A DNA stretch of 33,904 nt from Bacteroidota bacterium (GTDB taxonomy: Bacteria > Bacteroidota > Bacteroidia > Bacteroidales > B18-G4). Location: contig JABMQZ010000274.1 of the NCBI GenBank assembly GCA_013202965.1, forward strand, positions 1 through 33,904, read 5' to 3'. Below are positions 18,311-27,697 of the stretch, piece by piece. The notes below the pieces were generated by a model. It worked only from the letters and a program-made list of their open reading frames with translations, made no database searches and was not told the origin of the DNA. How positions within the stretch are numbered: the stretch's first letter is position 1; every line of letters begins with the position of its first letter. The position numbers and the translations under genes are program-made.

Positions 18311-20224
18311 ATGACAAACAAAATCACCAGTCTGCTGGAATATTTCCAGAAATACCAGGAAAGCGTTGACAATCCTGAAGGCTTCTGGGCAAATATTGCC
18401 GAAGACTATATCTGGAGAAAAAAATGGGATAAAGTTCTCGAATGGAACTTTACCGAACCAAACGTAAATTGGTTCGTGAATGGTAAACTGAACATCACTG
18501 AAAACATTTTCGAAAGGAACCTTCCACATCGGAAAGACCAGACTGCATTGCTCTGGGAACCCAATGACCCGAAAGAAGAAGCAATTTCCATCACCTATGG
18601 TGAATTGTACGAAAAAGTTAGCCAGTTTGCCAATGCCATGAAGAATCTGGGCGTTAAGAAAGGTGACCGTGTGTCCCTTTATCTTCCCATGATCCTCGAG
18701 CTTCCCGTTGCCATGCTCGCATGTGCCAGGATCGGGGCCATTCATTCCATCGTATTTGCAGGCTTTTCAGCCAATGCACTTGCCGACCGTATCAATGACT
18801 CACTCTGTAACCTTGTGATCACATCTGATGGTGGTTACCGTGGAACCAAGAGCATTCCGCTGAAAAGCATCGTAGACGAGGCAGTGAAAACATGCCCTTC
18901 AGTCAACAATGTGATCGTTTTCAACCGCACTGGCGAAGATATCAACTGGGTTGAAGGCAGAGATGTTTGGTGGCATGATGCCATTGATGGCATGGACACA
19001 GTTTGTGAAGCCGAAGAAATGGATGCCGAAGACACCCTCTTCATCCTCTATACATCAGGTTCAACAGGAAAACCAAAAGGCGTACTGCACACCGTTGCCG
19101 GATATATGATATTTGCCGAATACACATTTAAAAATGTATTCCAGTACAGCGAAGGCGACATCTTCTGGTGTACCGCCGACATTGGTTGGGTTACAGGCCA
19201 CTCATACATTGTTTATGGGCCACTGCTGACAGGCGCTGTTTCCGTTATGTTTGAAGGTGTTCCCACCTGGCCGGATGCAGGCAGATTCTGGGAAGTAGTA
19301 GAAAAACACAAGGTGAACCAGTTCTACACTGCTCCTACTGCAATCCGTGCCCTCATCGCCCAGGGTAATGAATTCGTTACCAAACATGACCGGAGCTCAT
19401 TAAAAGTGCTGGGTACTGTTGGTGAACCTATCAATGAGGAAGCATGGCGCTGGTATCATGACCTTATTGGTGAAGGAAGATGCCCCATCGTTGACACCTG
19501 GTGGCAGACCGAAACCGGTGGTATCATGATCACGCCTCTGGCAGGGATCACTCCTACCAAACCATCATTTGCCACATTGCCTCTGCCCGGTATTCAGCCT
19601 ATCCTGGTTGACCCTGAGGGCAAAGAACTTAAAGGCAATGGTGTGGAAGGAAACCTTTGCATTAAGTTCCCCTGGCCTGGAATGATCAGATCCCTTTATG
19701 GTGATCATGATCGTTGCTATCAAACTTACTTCTCAGCCTACAAAGACCTCTATTTCACCGGTGACGGTGCGAAACGTGATGAAGAAGGCTATTACAGGAT
19801 CATTGGCCGTGTTGATGACGTAATCAACGTATCAGGCCACAGGATCGGTACCGCCGAGGTGGAAGATGCCATCAACCAGCACCCAAAAGTTATTGAGTCA
19901 GCTGTTGTAGGTTATCCTCATGAGATCAAAGGAGCCGGCATCTATGCATATGTGATCTGCGATGAGCTTTCAGAAGATGAAGCCAATAATATTGAGAAAG
20001 AGATCCGGGCTACTGTGACCAAGTATATCGGACCCATCGCAAAACCGGATATGATCCAGGTCGTAAACGGGCTGCCAAAAACCCGTTCAGGTAAGATCAT
20101 GAGAAGGATACTGCGTAAAATTGGTGAAGGTGATGCCACCAACCTCGGTGACACCTCCACACTTCTCGATCCGGGCGTTGTTGAAGACATCATCTCCGGA
20201 GCAAAAGTTGAAGTAAAACGTTAA
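18311..20224 (+). CDS. acs: Acetyl-CoA synthetase (AMP-forming)
   Basis: LFILYTSGSTGKPKGVLHTVAGY, DTWWQTETGGIMI, YFTGDGAKRDEEGYYRIIGRVDDVINVSGHRIGTAEVE, PKTRSGKIMRRILRKI; 637 aa. Confidence 0.97.
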   Translation: MTNKITSLLEYFQKYQESVDNPEGFWANIAEDYIWRKKWDKVLEWNFTEPNVNWFVNGKLNITENIFERNLPHRKDQTALLWEPNDPKEEAISITYGELYEKVSQFANAMKNLGVKKGDRVSLYLPMILELPVAMLACARIGAIHSIVFAGFSANALADRINDSLCNLVITSDGGYRGTKSIPLKSIVDEAVKTCPSVNNVIVFNRTGEDINWVEGRDVWWHDAIDGMDTVCEAEEMDAEDTLFILYTSGSTGKPKGVLHTVAGYMIFAEYTFKNVFQYSEGDIFWCTADIGWVTGHSYIVYGPLLTGAVSVMFEGVPTWPDAGRFWEVVEKHKVNQFYTAPTAIRALIAQGNEFVTKHDRSSLKVLGTVGEPINEEAWRWYHDLIGEGRCPIVDTWWQTETGGIMITPLAGITPTKPSFATLPLPGIQPILVDPEGKELKGNGVEGNLCIKFPWPGMIRSLYGDHDRCYQTYFSAYKDLYFTGDGAKRDEEGYYRIIGRVDDVINVSGHRIGTAEVEDAINQHPKVIESAVVGYPHEIKGAGIYAYVICDELSEDEANNIEKEIRATVTKYIGPIAKPDMIQVVNGLPKTRSGKIMRRILRKIGEGDATNLGDTSTLLDPGVVEDIISGAKVEVKR

Positions 20225-20240
20225 TTCTTCATTCAATATT

Positions 20241-20285
20241 AAAGGCATTCCGGATTCTACCATGTTTCCGGAGTGCCTTTTTAAA
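20241..20285 (+). terminator. Rho-independent terminator after acs
   Basis: aaaggcattccgga...tccggagtgccttttt: near-perfect 14-bp stem with a T tract. Confidence 0.85.
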
Positions 20286-20296
20286 AACCAAATAAT

Positions 20297-21631
20297 ATGG
20301 AAAACAAGAAAGTTATGAATCGCTGGCTGGTCGTTGTTGGGGCAATCCTGATACAGCTGGCACTGGGTGCCATTTATGCCTGGTCGGTGTTTACACCGAA
20401 GCTTACTGCTGCTGACGGAGTATACCAATTCTCAGCAGGAGAAGCTGCATGGGTATTCTCAGCCGGTCTCTTCTTCTTCGCCCTGGTTATGATATGGGCA
20501 GGAAGGAAACTGAACAGTATCGGGCCTCAAAAACTTGCTATTGCAGGTGGAGTCGTACTGGGTCTGGGATATATCCTTGCCGGATTTTTTGGAGACAGTT
20601 TTATCACCCAACTCATTTTCATCGGGATCATTGGTGGTTCCGGGATTGGCCTCGCCTACGTGGTACCTATTGCCGTTGGCGTAAAATGGTTTCCCGATAA
20701 AAAAGGAATGCTTACAGGTCTGGCAGTAGCCGGATTCGGTTTCGGTGCCACCATCTGGGTAAAATGGGCCGGATCCTGGGGCGGTGGATTGCTTAACACG
20801 ATGGAAATTGCCGGCCTTGACGGACTTAGAAGCGTGTATCTTCTTTACGGTGTCATCTTTGCTGTTATGGTGATACTTGGCAGCCTTGTTATGAAAGATC
20901 CGCCAGTAGGCTGGTTACCTAAGGGATATACACCCCCACAATCTTCAGATGCAGGTGCATCAGGTGTAATCAATTATGACTCCAAAGATATGATCAAAAC
21001 ACCTCAATACTACATGATATTTATCACATTCGTTTTTTCTGCACTGGCAGGACTGATGGTCATATATTGCATTAAACTTTTTGGTATTGATGCCCTCACC
21101 TACACTAAACTGGGAACCCTTGATCCCGGTGCTGAAGGTTTCGCAGAGACTTTAGCATGGGCAAGTGCTACAGCAGGCACCGCCATGGCAGTATATGCAA
21201 TTCTCAACGGACTTGGCAGGATCGTCTGGGGAATGGTTTCCGACTACATCGGAAGAAGGACCTCGATCATCCTTATGACCCTTTTGCAGGGAATCATCAT
21301 GCTTTCATTCTTTTATCTTGGTGGAACTGCATGGGGGCTGATCATCGCAGCTGCGATCATTGGTTTTAACTTCGGTGGCAACTTTGCCCTCTTCCCTGCT
21401 ATCACTGCTGATTTCTTTGGCAATAAAACTGTTGGCAGGAATTACGGTTTGGTATTTTTCGCCTACGGTATCGCAGGCATACTCGGCCCACAGATTGCCG
21501 GTTACTTTAAGGATGCCGCCAAAGGAGCCTCTGATCCCTCCGCATGGCTTACACCCTTCATTATTGCAGGTGTAGCCTGTCTGCTGGGCACAGTGATCAT
21601 ATTGCTGGCTAAAACACCCAGGAAAGCTTAA
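20297..21631 (+). CDS. MFS transporter, oxalate/formate antiporter (OFA)-like family
   Basis: About 12 hydrophobic segments; NRWLVVVGAILIQLALGAIYAWSVFTPKL N-terminus is typical of OFA-type MFS; 444 aa. Confidence 0.88.
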   Translation: MENKKVMNRWLVVVGAILIQLALGAIYAWSVFTPKLTAADGVYQFSAGEAAWVFSAGLFFFALVMIWAGRKLNSIGPQKLAIAGGVVLGLGYILAGFFGDSFITQLIFIGIIGGSGIGLAYVVPIAVGVKWFPDKKGMLTGLAVAGFGFGATIWVKWAGSWGGGLLNTMEIAGLDGLRSVYLLYGVIFAVMVILGSLVMKDPPVGWLPKGYTPPQSSDAGASGVINYDSKDMIKTPQYYMIFITFVFSALAGLMVIYCIKLFGIDALTYTKLGTLDPGAEGFAETLAWASATAGTAMAVYAILNGLGRIVWGMVSDYIGRRTSIILMTLLQGIIMLSFFYLGGTAWGLIIAAAIIGFNFGGNFALFPAITADFFGNKTVGRNYGLVFFAYGIAGILGPQIAGYFKDAAKGASDPSAWLTPFIIAGVACLLGTVIILLAKTPRKA

Positions 21632-21646
21632 TCATTTCCAACACAT

Positions 21647-21685
21647 TAAAAAAACCCGCCCGGAAAACAGAGCGGGTTTTTTTTA
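21647..21685 (+). terminator. Rho-independent terminator after the MFS gene
   Basis: aaaaaaacccgc...gcgggtttttttt hairpin with T tract. Confidence 0.88.
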
Positions 21686-21755
21686 TCTGACTGCTGACAT
21701 CTCCCGAAGGCTTATTTTTCTGTTAATTAATTAACAATAGCCTCAAGATTATTAC

Positions 21756-21763
21756 TACCTTTG
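21756..21763 (+). promoter_or_regulatory. Putative -7 element (TACCTTTG) for the ACD-GNAT gene
   Basis: TAnnTTTG match 61 nt upstream of ATG 21824. Confidence 0.5.
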
Positions 21764-21823
21764 CACAGGTTTTAACAAAAACAATATATTTCTATTATCC
21801 GATAACATTAAAAAATCACAGTC

Positions 21824-24520
21824 ATGCCCATCAAAACACTTCAAAAAATTTTCAGGCCAAAAAGGATTGCCCTGATCGGAGTTTCCAATAATCCCGACAG
21901 TGTTGCAGGAATCGTTTTGAAAAACCTCGTAGGAGCAGGCTTCCAGGGAGTGGTGTATCCCATCAACCCAAAGTATGAAGCAGTAATGGGGATCAGTTGC
22001 TACCCTGATATCAAGAGTGTTCCGAAAACACCTGATCTGGCAGTGATCGCAATATCGGCCCATCGCGTACCACAGCTGATTAAAGAATGTGGCGAAGCAG
22101 GGGTACTCGGTATTATTATCATGTCGGCCGGATTTAAAGAGTCAGGAGAAGAAGGCCGCCAGCTGGAAGAGCAGGTAAAAGCCGAAGTGGCCAAATATGA
22201 AGGCATGCGGGTAATCGGGCCGAACTGCCTCGGGATCATTGTTCCCGGACTCAATATGAATGTCAGCTTCGCAGCCAATATGCCAAAGAAAGGCAATGTG
22301 GCTTTCATCTCACAATCAGGAGCCCTCTGCACTTCAGTGCTCGACTGGGCCATAGAACAAAACATCGGTTTCTCTGATTTTGTTTCCATCGGGAACAGCA
22401 TGGATGTGGGTTTCGGCGACCTGATCGATTATTTCGGGCAGGATCCCAATACCAAATCTATCGTCCTTTATGTTGAAAGTATCACTTTTGCACGTGAATT
22501 TATGACGGCTGCCCGTGCCTTTGCCCGTAATAAGCCTATCATCGTTTATAAAGCAGGACGGTACCCGGAGTCGGCGGCTGCAGCAGCATCCCATACCGGC
22601 GCCATGGCCTCTGAGGACAATATTTACGATGCAGTATTTGAACGTGCAGGGATTGCAAGGGTATATGATATTGGGGATATATTTGATTTTACCGACCTTA
22701 TTTCCAGAAGAAATATTCCGAAAGGATCAAAACTTGCCATCGTTACCAATGCCGGTGGTCCCGGGGTAATGGCTACCGATATGCTTATCTCAAAAGGAGG
22801 TATGCTTACAAAACTTTCAGAGGAAACCATGAATAAACTGAATGAGGTTCTTCCCCCATTCTGGTCCCATGGAAATCCTGTAGATGTAATCGGAGACGCT
22901 ACGCCACAAAGATTTTCCGATGCAACGGATATTGTCCTCCAGGATGAAAAAGTGGATGCCGTTCTGGTAATACTCACTCCACAGGCCATGACTGCACCCA
23001 CGAAAACAGCCGAAGCTATTGTCAAGCTTTCTGAACACCATTCCAAACCCATCATGGCAGCATGGTTGGGAGGTCATAGCATGAAGGGCGGGATAGAAGT
23101 ATTCCTGAACAAAGGCATTTCAGTTTATTCAACTCCTGAGCAGGCGATCAGAGCATTTATGACCCTTGCCAAGTACTCCAGGAATCTGGGCATTCTTTTT
23201 GAAACACCAAGAGACATTCCGTTTTCCTTTGAACTTGACCGTGCCAAAGTCAGAAAGGAATATGCCAGCAAATACTTCAAAAAAAAGGACGCTATTCTAT
23301 CCGAAGATATTTCAAAAATCCTGATCGATGCCTACGGAATAAAAACTACAAAACCGCAGCCTGCATATTCAGCACTTGAAGCTGCCGACATAGCAAATAA
23401 AATTGGCTATCCGGTAGTGTTGAAGATCCTGTCACCCGATATCACACACAAATCAGATATTGGTGGTGTGGTGCTCAACATCAAAGATGAGAACTCGGTA
23501 TGGATGACATACAAAAATATGACAGAAAGCATCAGCAAGAAAATGCCTGAAGCCACCATTGAAGGAGTCACGGTTCAGCCCATGTTCAATGCCAAGGATG
23601 CAGTGGAACTGATTATGGGGATAAAAAAAGATCCTGTCTTCGGCACCTGTATGATGATCGGAATGGGAGGAACTGCAGCTGAGCTTTTTAAGGATAAATC
23701 ACTCGGCTTCCCTCCTTTGAATGAAAGGCTGGCAAGAAGGATGCTCGAAAATCTGAAAATATATCCCCTTCTGAAGGGATATCGCGGCAGCAAACCAAAG
23801 AATATAGAAAAATTGATCGAGATCATGATCAGGATGTCTTACCTTGCTGCAGACTACCCTGAGATTGCCGAGCTTGATATCAACCCCTTGCTGGTTACAC
23901 CGGAAGATGTCATTGCTCTTGATGCACGCATCGTTCTGGACGATAAAGTTGTGGGGAAGAAAATTCCAGAGTATTCCCACCTCTTGCTTCATCCTTATCC
24001 GGAAAAGCTGATAAAAAAATCAAAGTTGAGCGATGGTACGATCATTAGCATGCGTCCGATCAAACCGGAAGACGAACCCCTCTGGCTTGAATTACTGGGC
24101 AGTTGTTCAAAAGAGTCAATATATTCACGTTTTCGCTACAATTTCCATTTCGACTCTCATGAAGTTGCAACACAATTCTGCTATATTGATTATGCCAGGG
24201 AAATTGGGATTGTTGTAGAAATTAAAGACAAAGGAAAGAAAAAGCTTATCGGGGTAGGCCGTTTAATCGCCGACCCGGACCTGACATCGGTGGAATATGC
24301 CATCCTTATAACAGATGATTACCAGAAAAGGGAGTTGGGCACCATCCTGACTACCTATTGTGAAACAATCGCCAGGAATTGGAAGATGAAACGCATATTC
24401 GCAGAAACCACCAAAGACAACAAAGCCATGATATCCGTTTTCAAAAAGCTTGGTTTTGAGGTAAGCTATAACCAGGATACTACGGTGAGTGTTTCGAAGA
24501 CCCTTAAGAATAACGAATAA
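21824..24520 (+). CDS. ADP-forming acyl-CoA (acetate-CoA) synthetase, fused alpha/beta, with C-terminal GNAT acetyltransferase domain
   Basis: CoA-binding domain (PKRIALIGVSNNPDSVAGIVLKNL), SHTGAMAS catalytic-His motif, ATP-grasp (YPVVLKILSPDITHKSDIGGVVLNI...MIGMGGTAAELFKD), C-terminal GNAT (ISMRPIKPEDEPLW...ITDDYQKRELGTILTTYCETIARNWKMKRIFAETTKDNKAMISVFKKLGFE). Confidence 0.93.
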   Translation: MPIKTLQKIFRPKRIALIGVSNNPDSVAGIVLKNLVGAGFQGVVYPINPKYEAVMGISCYPDIKSVPKTPDLAVIAISAHRVPQLIKECGEAGVLGIIIMSAGFKESGEEGRQLEEQVKAEVAKYEGMRVIGPNCLGIIVPGLNMNVSFAANMPKKGNVAFISQSGALCTSVLDWAIEQNIGFSDFVSIGNSMDVGFGDLIDYFGQDPNTKSIVLYVESITFAREFMTAARAFARNKPIIVYKAGRYPESAAAAASHTGAMASEDNIYDAVFERAGIARVYDIGDIFDFTDLISRRNIPKGSKLAIVTNAGGPGVMATDMLISKGGMLTKLSEETMNKLNEVLPPFWSHGNPVDVIGDATPQRFSDATDIVLQDEKVDAVLVILTPQAMTAPTKTAEAIVKLSEHHSKPIMAAWLGGHSMKGGIEVFLNKGISVYSTPEQAIRAFMTLAKYSRNLGILFETPRDIPFSFELDRAKVRKEYASKYFKKKDAILSEDISKILIDAYGIKTTKPQPAYSALEAADIANKIGYPVVLKILSPDITHKSDIGGVVLNIKDENSVWMTYKNMTESISKKMPEATIEGVTVQPMFNAKDAVELIMGIKKDPVFGTCMMIGMGGTAAELFKDKSLGFPPLNERLARRMLENLKIYPLLKGYRGSKPKNIEKLIEIMIRMSYLAADYPEIAELDINPLLVTPEDVIALDARIVLDDKVVGKKIPEYSHLLLHPYPEKLIKKSKLSDGTIISMRPIKPEDEPLWLELLGSCSKESIYSRFRYNFHFDSHEVATQFCYIDYAREIGIVVEIKDKGKKKLIGVGRLIADPDLTSVEYAILITDDYQKRELGTILTTYCETIARNWKMKRIFAETTKDNKAMISVFKKLGFEVSYNQDTTVSVSKTLKNNE

Positions 24521-24547
24521 CGAATAAGGAATAACGAATAAGGAACT
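24506..24547. repeat. 7-bp tandem array, 6 units (aagaata acgaata acgaata aggaata acgaata aggaact)
   Basis: Strict 7-bp phase; contains the ACD-GNAT stop codon and reaches the adk stop. Confidence 0.9.
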
Positions 24548-25122
24548 TAGCTTATCCTGGAATCGATAACATTACAGAGGCTGTTAAAAATTTCTTCGAT
24601 CGAGCCTGTCCCCTGTACCTGTTCCAGTTTGCCTTTATCGTCATAGTGATCCATGAGGGGTTTGGTCTGGCTGTGATAAATACCTAACCTGTTTGCGATC
24701 ACTGTTTCCGTATCGTCTTTTCTGCCTTCGATTTTTGCGCGATTGAGCAATCGCTGCATAAGTTCATCATCCTGTACATCCAGGGCCAGAACTATATTCA
24801 CAGCAGTATTGTTTTCCTGCAATAATACTTCAAGGTCATTTGCCTGTTGTAAGGTGCGCGGATACCCGTCGAAGAGGAAGCCGCCTGTGCCGGGATGCTT
24901 ATCCATGGCAGACTTCAAAAGGTCAAGCAGCAATTCATCCGGTACCAGTGCACCTTGCTCAATAATGCTGACCACCCGAAGGCCAAGTGCAGTCCTGGCT
25001 TTGATCTCACTCCGGAATATATCGCCGGTAGAAATATGCGTCAGGCCGTACTTTTCGGCAATTTTCACGCTTTGGGTGCCCTTTCCTGATCCCGGGGGGC
25101 CAAAGATTATGATGTTGAACAT
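24547..25122 (-). CDS. adk: Adenylate kinase, short form; start at MFNIIIFGPPGSGKGTQ
   Basis: P-loop GPPGSGKGTQ, THISTGDIFRSEI, GFLFDGYPRTLQQA; no Zn/LID insertion; 191 aa from ATG 25122. Confidence 0.95.
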   Translation of the reverse strand: MFNIIIFGPPGSGKGTQSVKIAEKYGLTHISTGDIFRSEIKARTALGLRVVSIIEQGALVPDELLLDLLKSAMDKHPGTGGFLFDGYPRTLQQANDLEVLLQENNTAVNIVLALDVQDDELMQRLLNRAKIEGRKDDTETVIANRLGIYHSQTKPLMDHYDDKGKLEQVQGTGSIEEIFNSLCNVIDSRIS

Positions 25123-25160
25123 AAAAGAATATTTGATTAAATTGTTAAACTTGTGTTGGG

Positions 25161-25223
25161 TATCAGATACCAAATACCAGGTACCAGATACCAGGTACCA
25201 GGCACCGGGTACCGGATACCGGG
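25161..25223. repeat. 7-bp tandem array, 9 units, consensus TAYCRGR
   Basis: tatcaga taccaaa taccagg taccaga taccagg taccagg caccggg taccgga taccggg, all in phase; upstream of adk. Confidence 0.95.
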
Positions 25224-25376
25224 AATATTTAATTACCAGATTGTTTAATAAGAGGTATTTCTCTATGCCACTTAGTCACCCCTCCTGTGACAAGCCTCAT
25301 ACCTCATACCTACATAAGTGGAATACCCGGCACAAATATATACATATCCCGCGATTCATGGAAGCTAAATAATGAT

Positions 25377-25384
25377 TATTTTTG
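25377..25384 (+). promoter_or_regulatory. Putative -7 element (TATTTTTG) for the DUF4271 gene
   Basis: TAnnTTTG match 28 nt upstream of the TTG start at 25412. Confidence 0.5.
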
Positions 25385-25411
25385 CAATTATCATTGATCA
25401 TTTTCTGAACA

Positions 25412-26230
25412 TTGCAAAGCGATACAACAGATATAAACATTCAAACAACAGTAGTCCTGCCGGATACTTTTCTCATTGTCCCTTCAGGCAGCTCAGATAG
25501 TATAGTCGGCCATGAACCATCTGACTCATTTTTTCATTCGGTTTCTTTAAAAAACGGACTTAATGAGATCCCTTATCCGGGCCATGATCATCCGGCCTGG
25601 GTTGCCGGACTAATCGTTCTGTGCTTTATTTTACTGGCCTGGGGACGTTTGTTTTTCAGGCACAGGCTGGGAATGATCTTTCGGGGCGTATTTGCAAAAA
25701 ACTATGCCAATCAGCTGATAAGGGAAGGAAACCTGTTCAATGAAAGAATTGCCCTGGTTCTTTTTCTGATCTACCTGGCAATGATATCCCTCTTTGTTTA
25801 CCTTGCGATTCCTATATTTGAGCCAGATCTGTCTTACATTCAGGAAGACCTGCTCTATCCACTCATTTTCGGATTCTTTCTTGGATTATGGTTTTTAAAG
25901 GTCTTTATCGTTAAGTCACTTTCCAGTTTATTCAATACTGCTGAGCATTCCAGAGAGATGCTTTCCAATATGTATTTATTCAATCTGTTTGCCGGAATTG
26001 CATTGCTTCCCATTGTTGCTTGCATGGCGTATGCCCATTTAGAAATTTTCTTCTATATAGGACTGATTATCATTATCTTAATTTATTTTTTCAGAATAAT
26101 CAGGGAAGGAATAATAGGATTTACTGTTATAAATTTTTCTGTTCTTCATTTAATTTTATATCTTTGCACCCTCGAAATTTTACCAATGATCGTTCTGGCT
26201 AAAATAATGACGGGAAACATGATCCTATAA
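25412..26230 (+). CDS. DUF4271-like integral membrane protein (probable TTG start)
   Basis: Multiple TM segments; sits immediately upstream of hemD, as DUF4271 genes do in Bacteroidota. In-frame TGA at 25406 and no nearby ATG support a TTG start. Confidence 0.75.
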   Translation: MQSDTTDINIQTTVVLPDTFLIVPSGSSDSIVGHEPSDSFFHSVSLKNGLNEIPYPGHDHPAWVAGLIVLCFILLAWGRLFFRHRLGMIFRGVFAKNYANQLIREGNLFNERIALVLFLIYLAMISLFVYLAIPIFEPDLSYIQEDLLYPLIFGFFLGLWFLKVFIVKSLSSLFNTAEHSREMLSNMYLFNLFAGIALLPIVACMAYAHLEIFFYIGLIIIILIYFFRIIREGIIGFTVINFSVLHLILYLCTLEILPMIVLAKIMTGNMIL

Positions 26231-26285
26231 TAAAAACAGGACTAAAAAGAGAGGGAACCATTCGTTTCATTAAAAAGGTACAAAA

Positions 26286-27041
26286 GTGAAAATAAAGAAT
26301 ATACTTGTATCACAACCTGAACCTGCTGACATAGAGAAATCACCATACGGTGAACTTGCAAAGAACCATAATCTGAATATTGATTTTAATAAGTTCATCA
26401 AGGTAGAGGGTATTTCATCAAAGGAATTTCGTCAAAACAGGATACAATTACTTGATTTTTCTGCAATAATCTTTACCAGCAGAAATGCTGTTGACCATTT
26501 TTTCCGGCTTGCAAAAGACCTGCGTGCTGAGATACCCGATAGCATGAAGTATTTCTGTATCTCTGAATCCACCGCTTTCTATCTTCAAAAATATGTTCAG
26601 TACCGTAAGCGCAAGATCTTCCACGGCAAGCAAAGCTTTGAGCAATTAATGGAACTGATCAAGAAACACAATGATGAAAAATATCTTCTGCCTTGTTCGG
26701 ATATACATAAAGCCAGCATGTCGAAGCAATTGGAAGACAATAATATCAATTTCCAGAAAGCAGTCTTTTACAAGACACTGGCAAGCAATCTTTCCCATCT
26801 CAAAATTGGGGGATACGATATGCTCATATTTTTCAGTCCTTCAGGAGTAAAGTCTCTCTTTAAGAACTTCCCGGAATTTAAGCAGAATTCTACACTGATA
26901 GCTGCTTTCGGTCCTACCACATCGAAGGCAGTGAAAGAAGCCGGCCTTAATCTTAATATTACTGCACCGACAAAAACTGCTCCTTCCATGACCATGGCCA
27001 TTGAACAGTATATCGATAAAATGAATAAAAAGATTAAGTGA
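26286..27041 (+). CDS. hemD: Uroporphyrinogen-III synthase (GTG start)
   Basis: FSAIIFTSRNAVDHFF...FCISESTAFYLQ...FHGKQSFEQLMELI...LLPCSD...YDMLIFFSPSGVKSLFKNF...IAAFGPTTSKAVKEAGL. Confidence 0.85.
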   Translation: MKIKNILVSQPEPADIEKSPYGELAKNHNLNIDFNKFIKVEGISSKEFRQNRIQLLDFSAIIFTSRNAVDHFFRLAKDLRAEIPDSMKYFCISESTAFYLQKYVQYRKRKIFHGKQSFEQLMELIKKHNDEKYLLPCSDIHKASMSKQLEDNNINFQKAVFYKTLASNLSHLKIGGYDMLIFFSPSGVKSLFKNFPEFKQNSTLIAAFGPTTSKAVKEAGLNLNITAPTKTAPSMTMAIEQYIDKMNKKIK

Positions 27042-27290
27042 TCTTTTACATTAAATAGATAATGAAGGGGGTAAGTAAAGAAGCCCCACCTAAAGGGGAG
27101 CAAGGGATGTTTCTTTCTACAAATTCTAAGCACTAAAACCCTAAATCCGAAACAAATTCAAAATTCAAATGCTAAGTGCTCAAAACATTGAAAACTCATT
27201 CCTGAGTTATTGTTTAGGATTGCGGATTTAAAAAAAATGTGAAGCACTCACTACATAGCCATAGAAACAGATGCACGCCCATCCCATGTT

Positions 27291-27692
27291 ATGAGACATA
27301 CATTTAGAAAAGAAGAACGGCTTAAGAGCAGCAAGGTAGTCAAACAGCTCTTTTCACAGGGCAAGAGTTTCCTGGTTCATCCTTTCAAGGCAAACTGGAT
27401 CATCGGGGAAGAAAAAGAGAAATATCCGGCAAGAATACTCATCGGAGTATCCAGAAAGAACTTCAGGAAGGCAGTGGAGCGGAACCGCTTGAAAAGGCTG
27501 ATCAGGGAAGCGTACAGAAAAAACAAGTATTTATTATATCAATATCTTGAAGACAGGCACAGCTCCTGTAATTTTTCAGTGATATATATTGGAAAAACCG
27601 AAGAAGACTATTCTGTTATTGAGAAAAAAATAATTATTCTTTTACAACGTTTAATTTCAGAGCTGGAATCACATCATCCGGAAAAAATTTAA
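27291..27692 (+). CDS. rnpA: Ribonuclease P protein component
   Basis: FRKEERLKSSKVVKQLFSQGKSF...VSRKNFRKAVERNRLKRLIREAYR is the RnpA signature. Confidence 0.95.
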   Translation: MRHTFRKEERLKSSKVVKQLFSQGKSFLVHPFKANWIIGEEKEKYPARILIGVSRKNFRKAVERNRLKRLIREAYRKNKYLLYQYLEDRHSSCNFSVIYIGKTEEDYSVIEKKIIILLQRLISELESHHPEKI

Positions 27693-27697
27693 ATACC

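Noticed and set aside
24743-25372. 209-aa plus-strand ORF antisense to adk with a repetitive tail (TKYQVPDTRYQAPGTGYRE)
   Set aside because: Antisense to a clear adk gene; the tail is just the translated heptamer array. No family resemblance.
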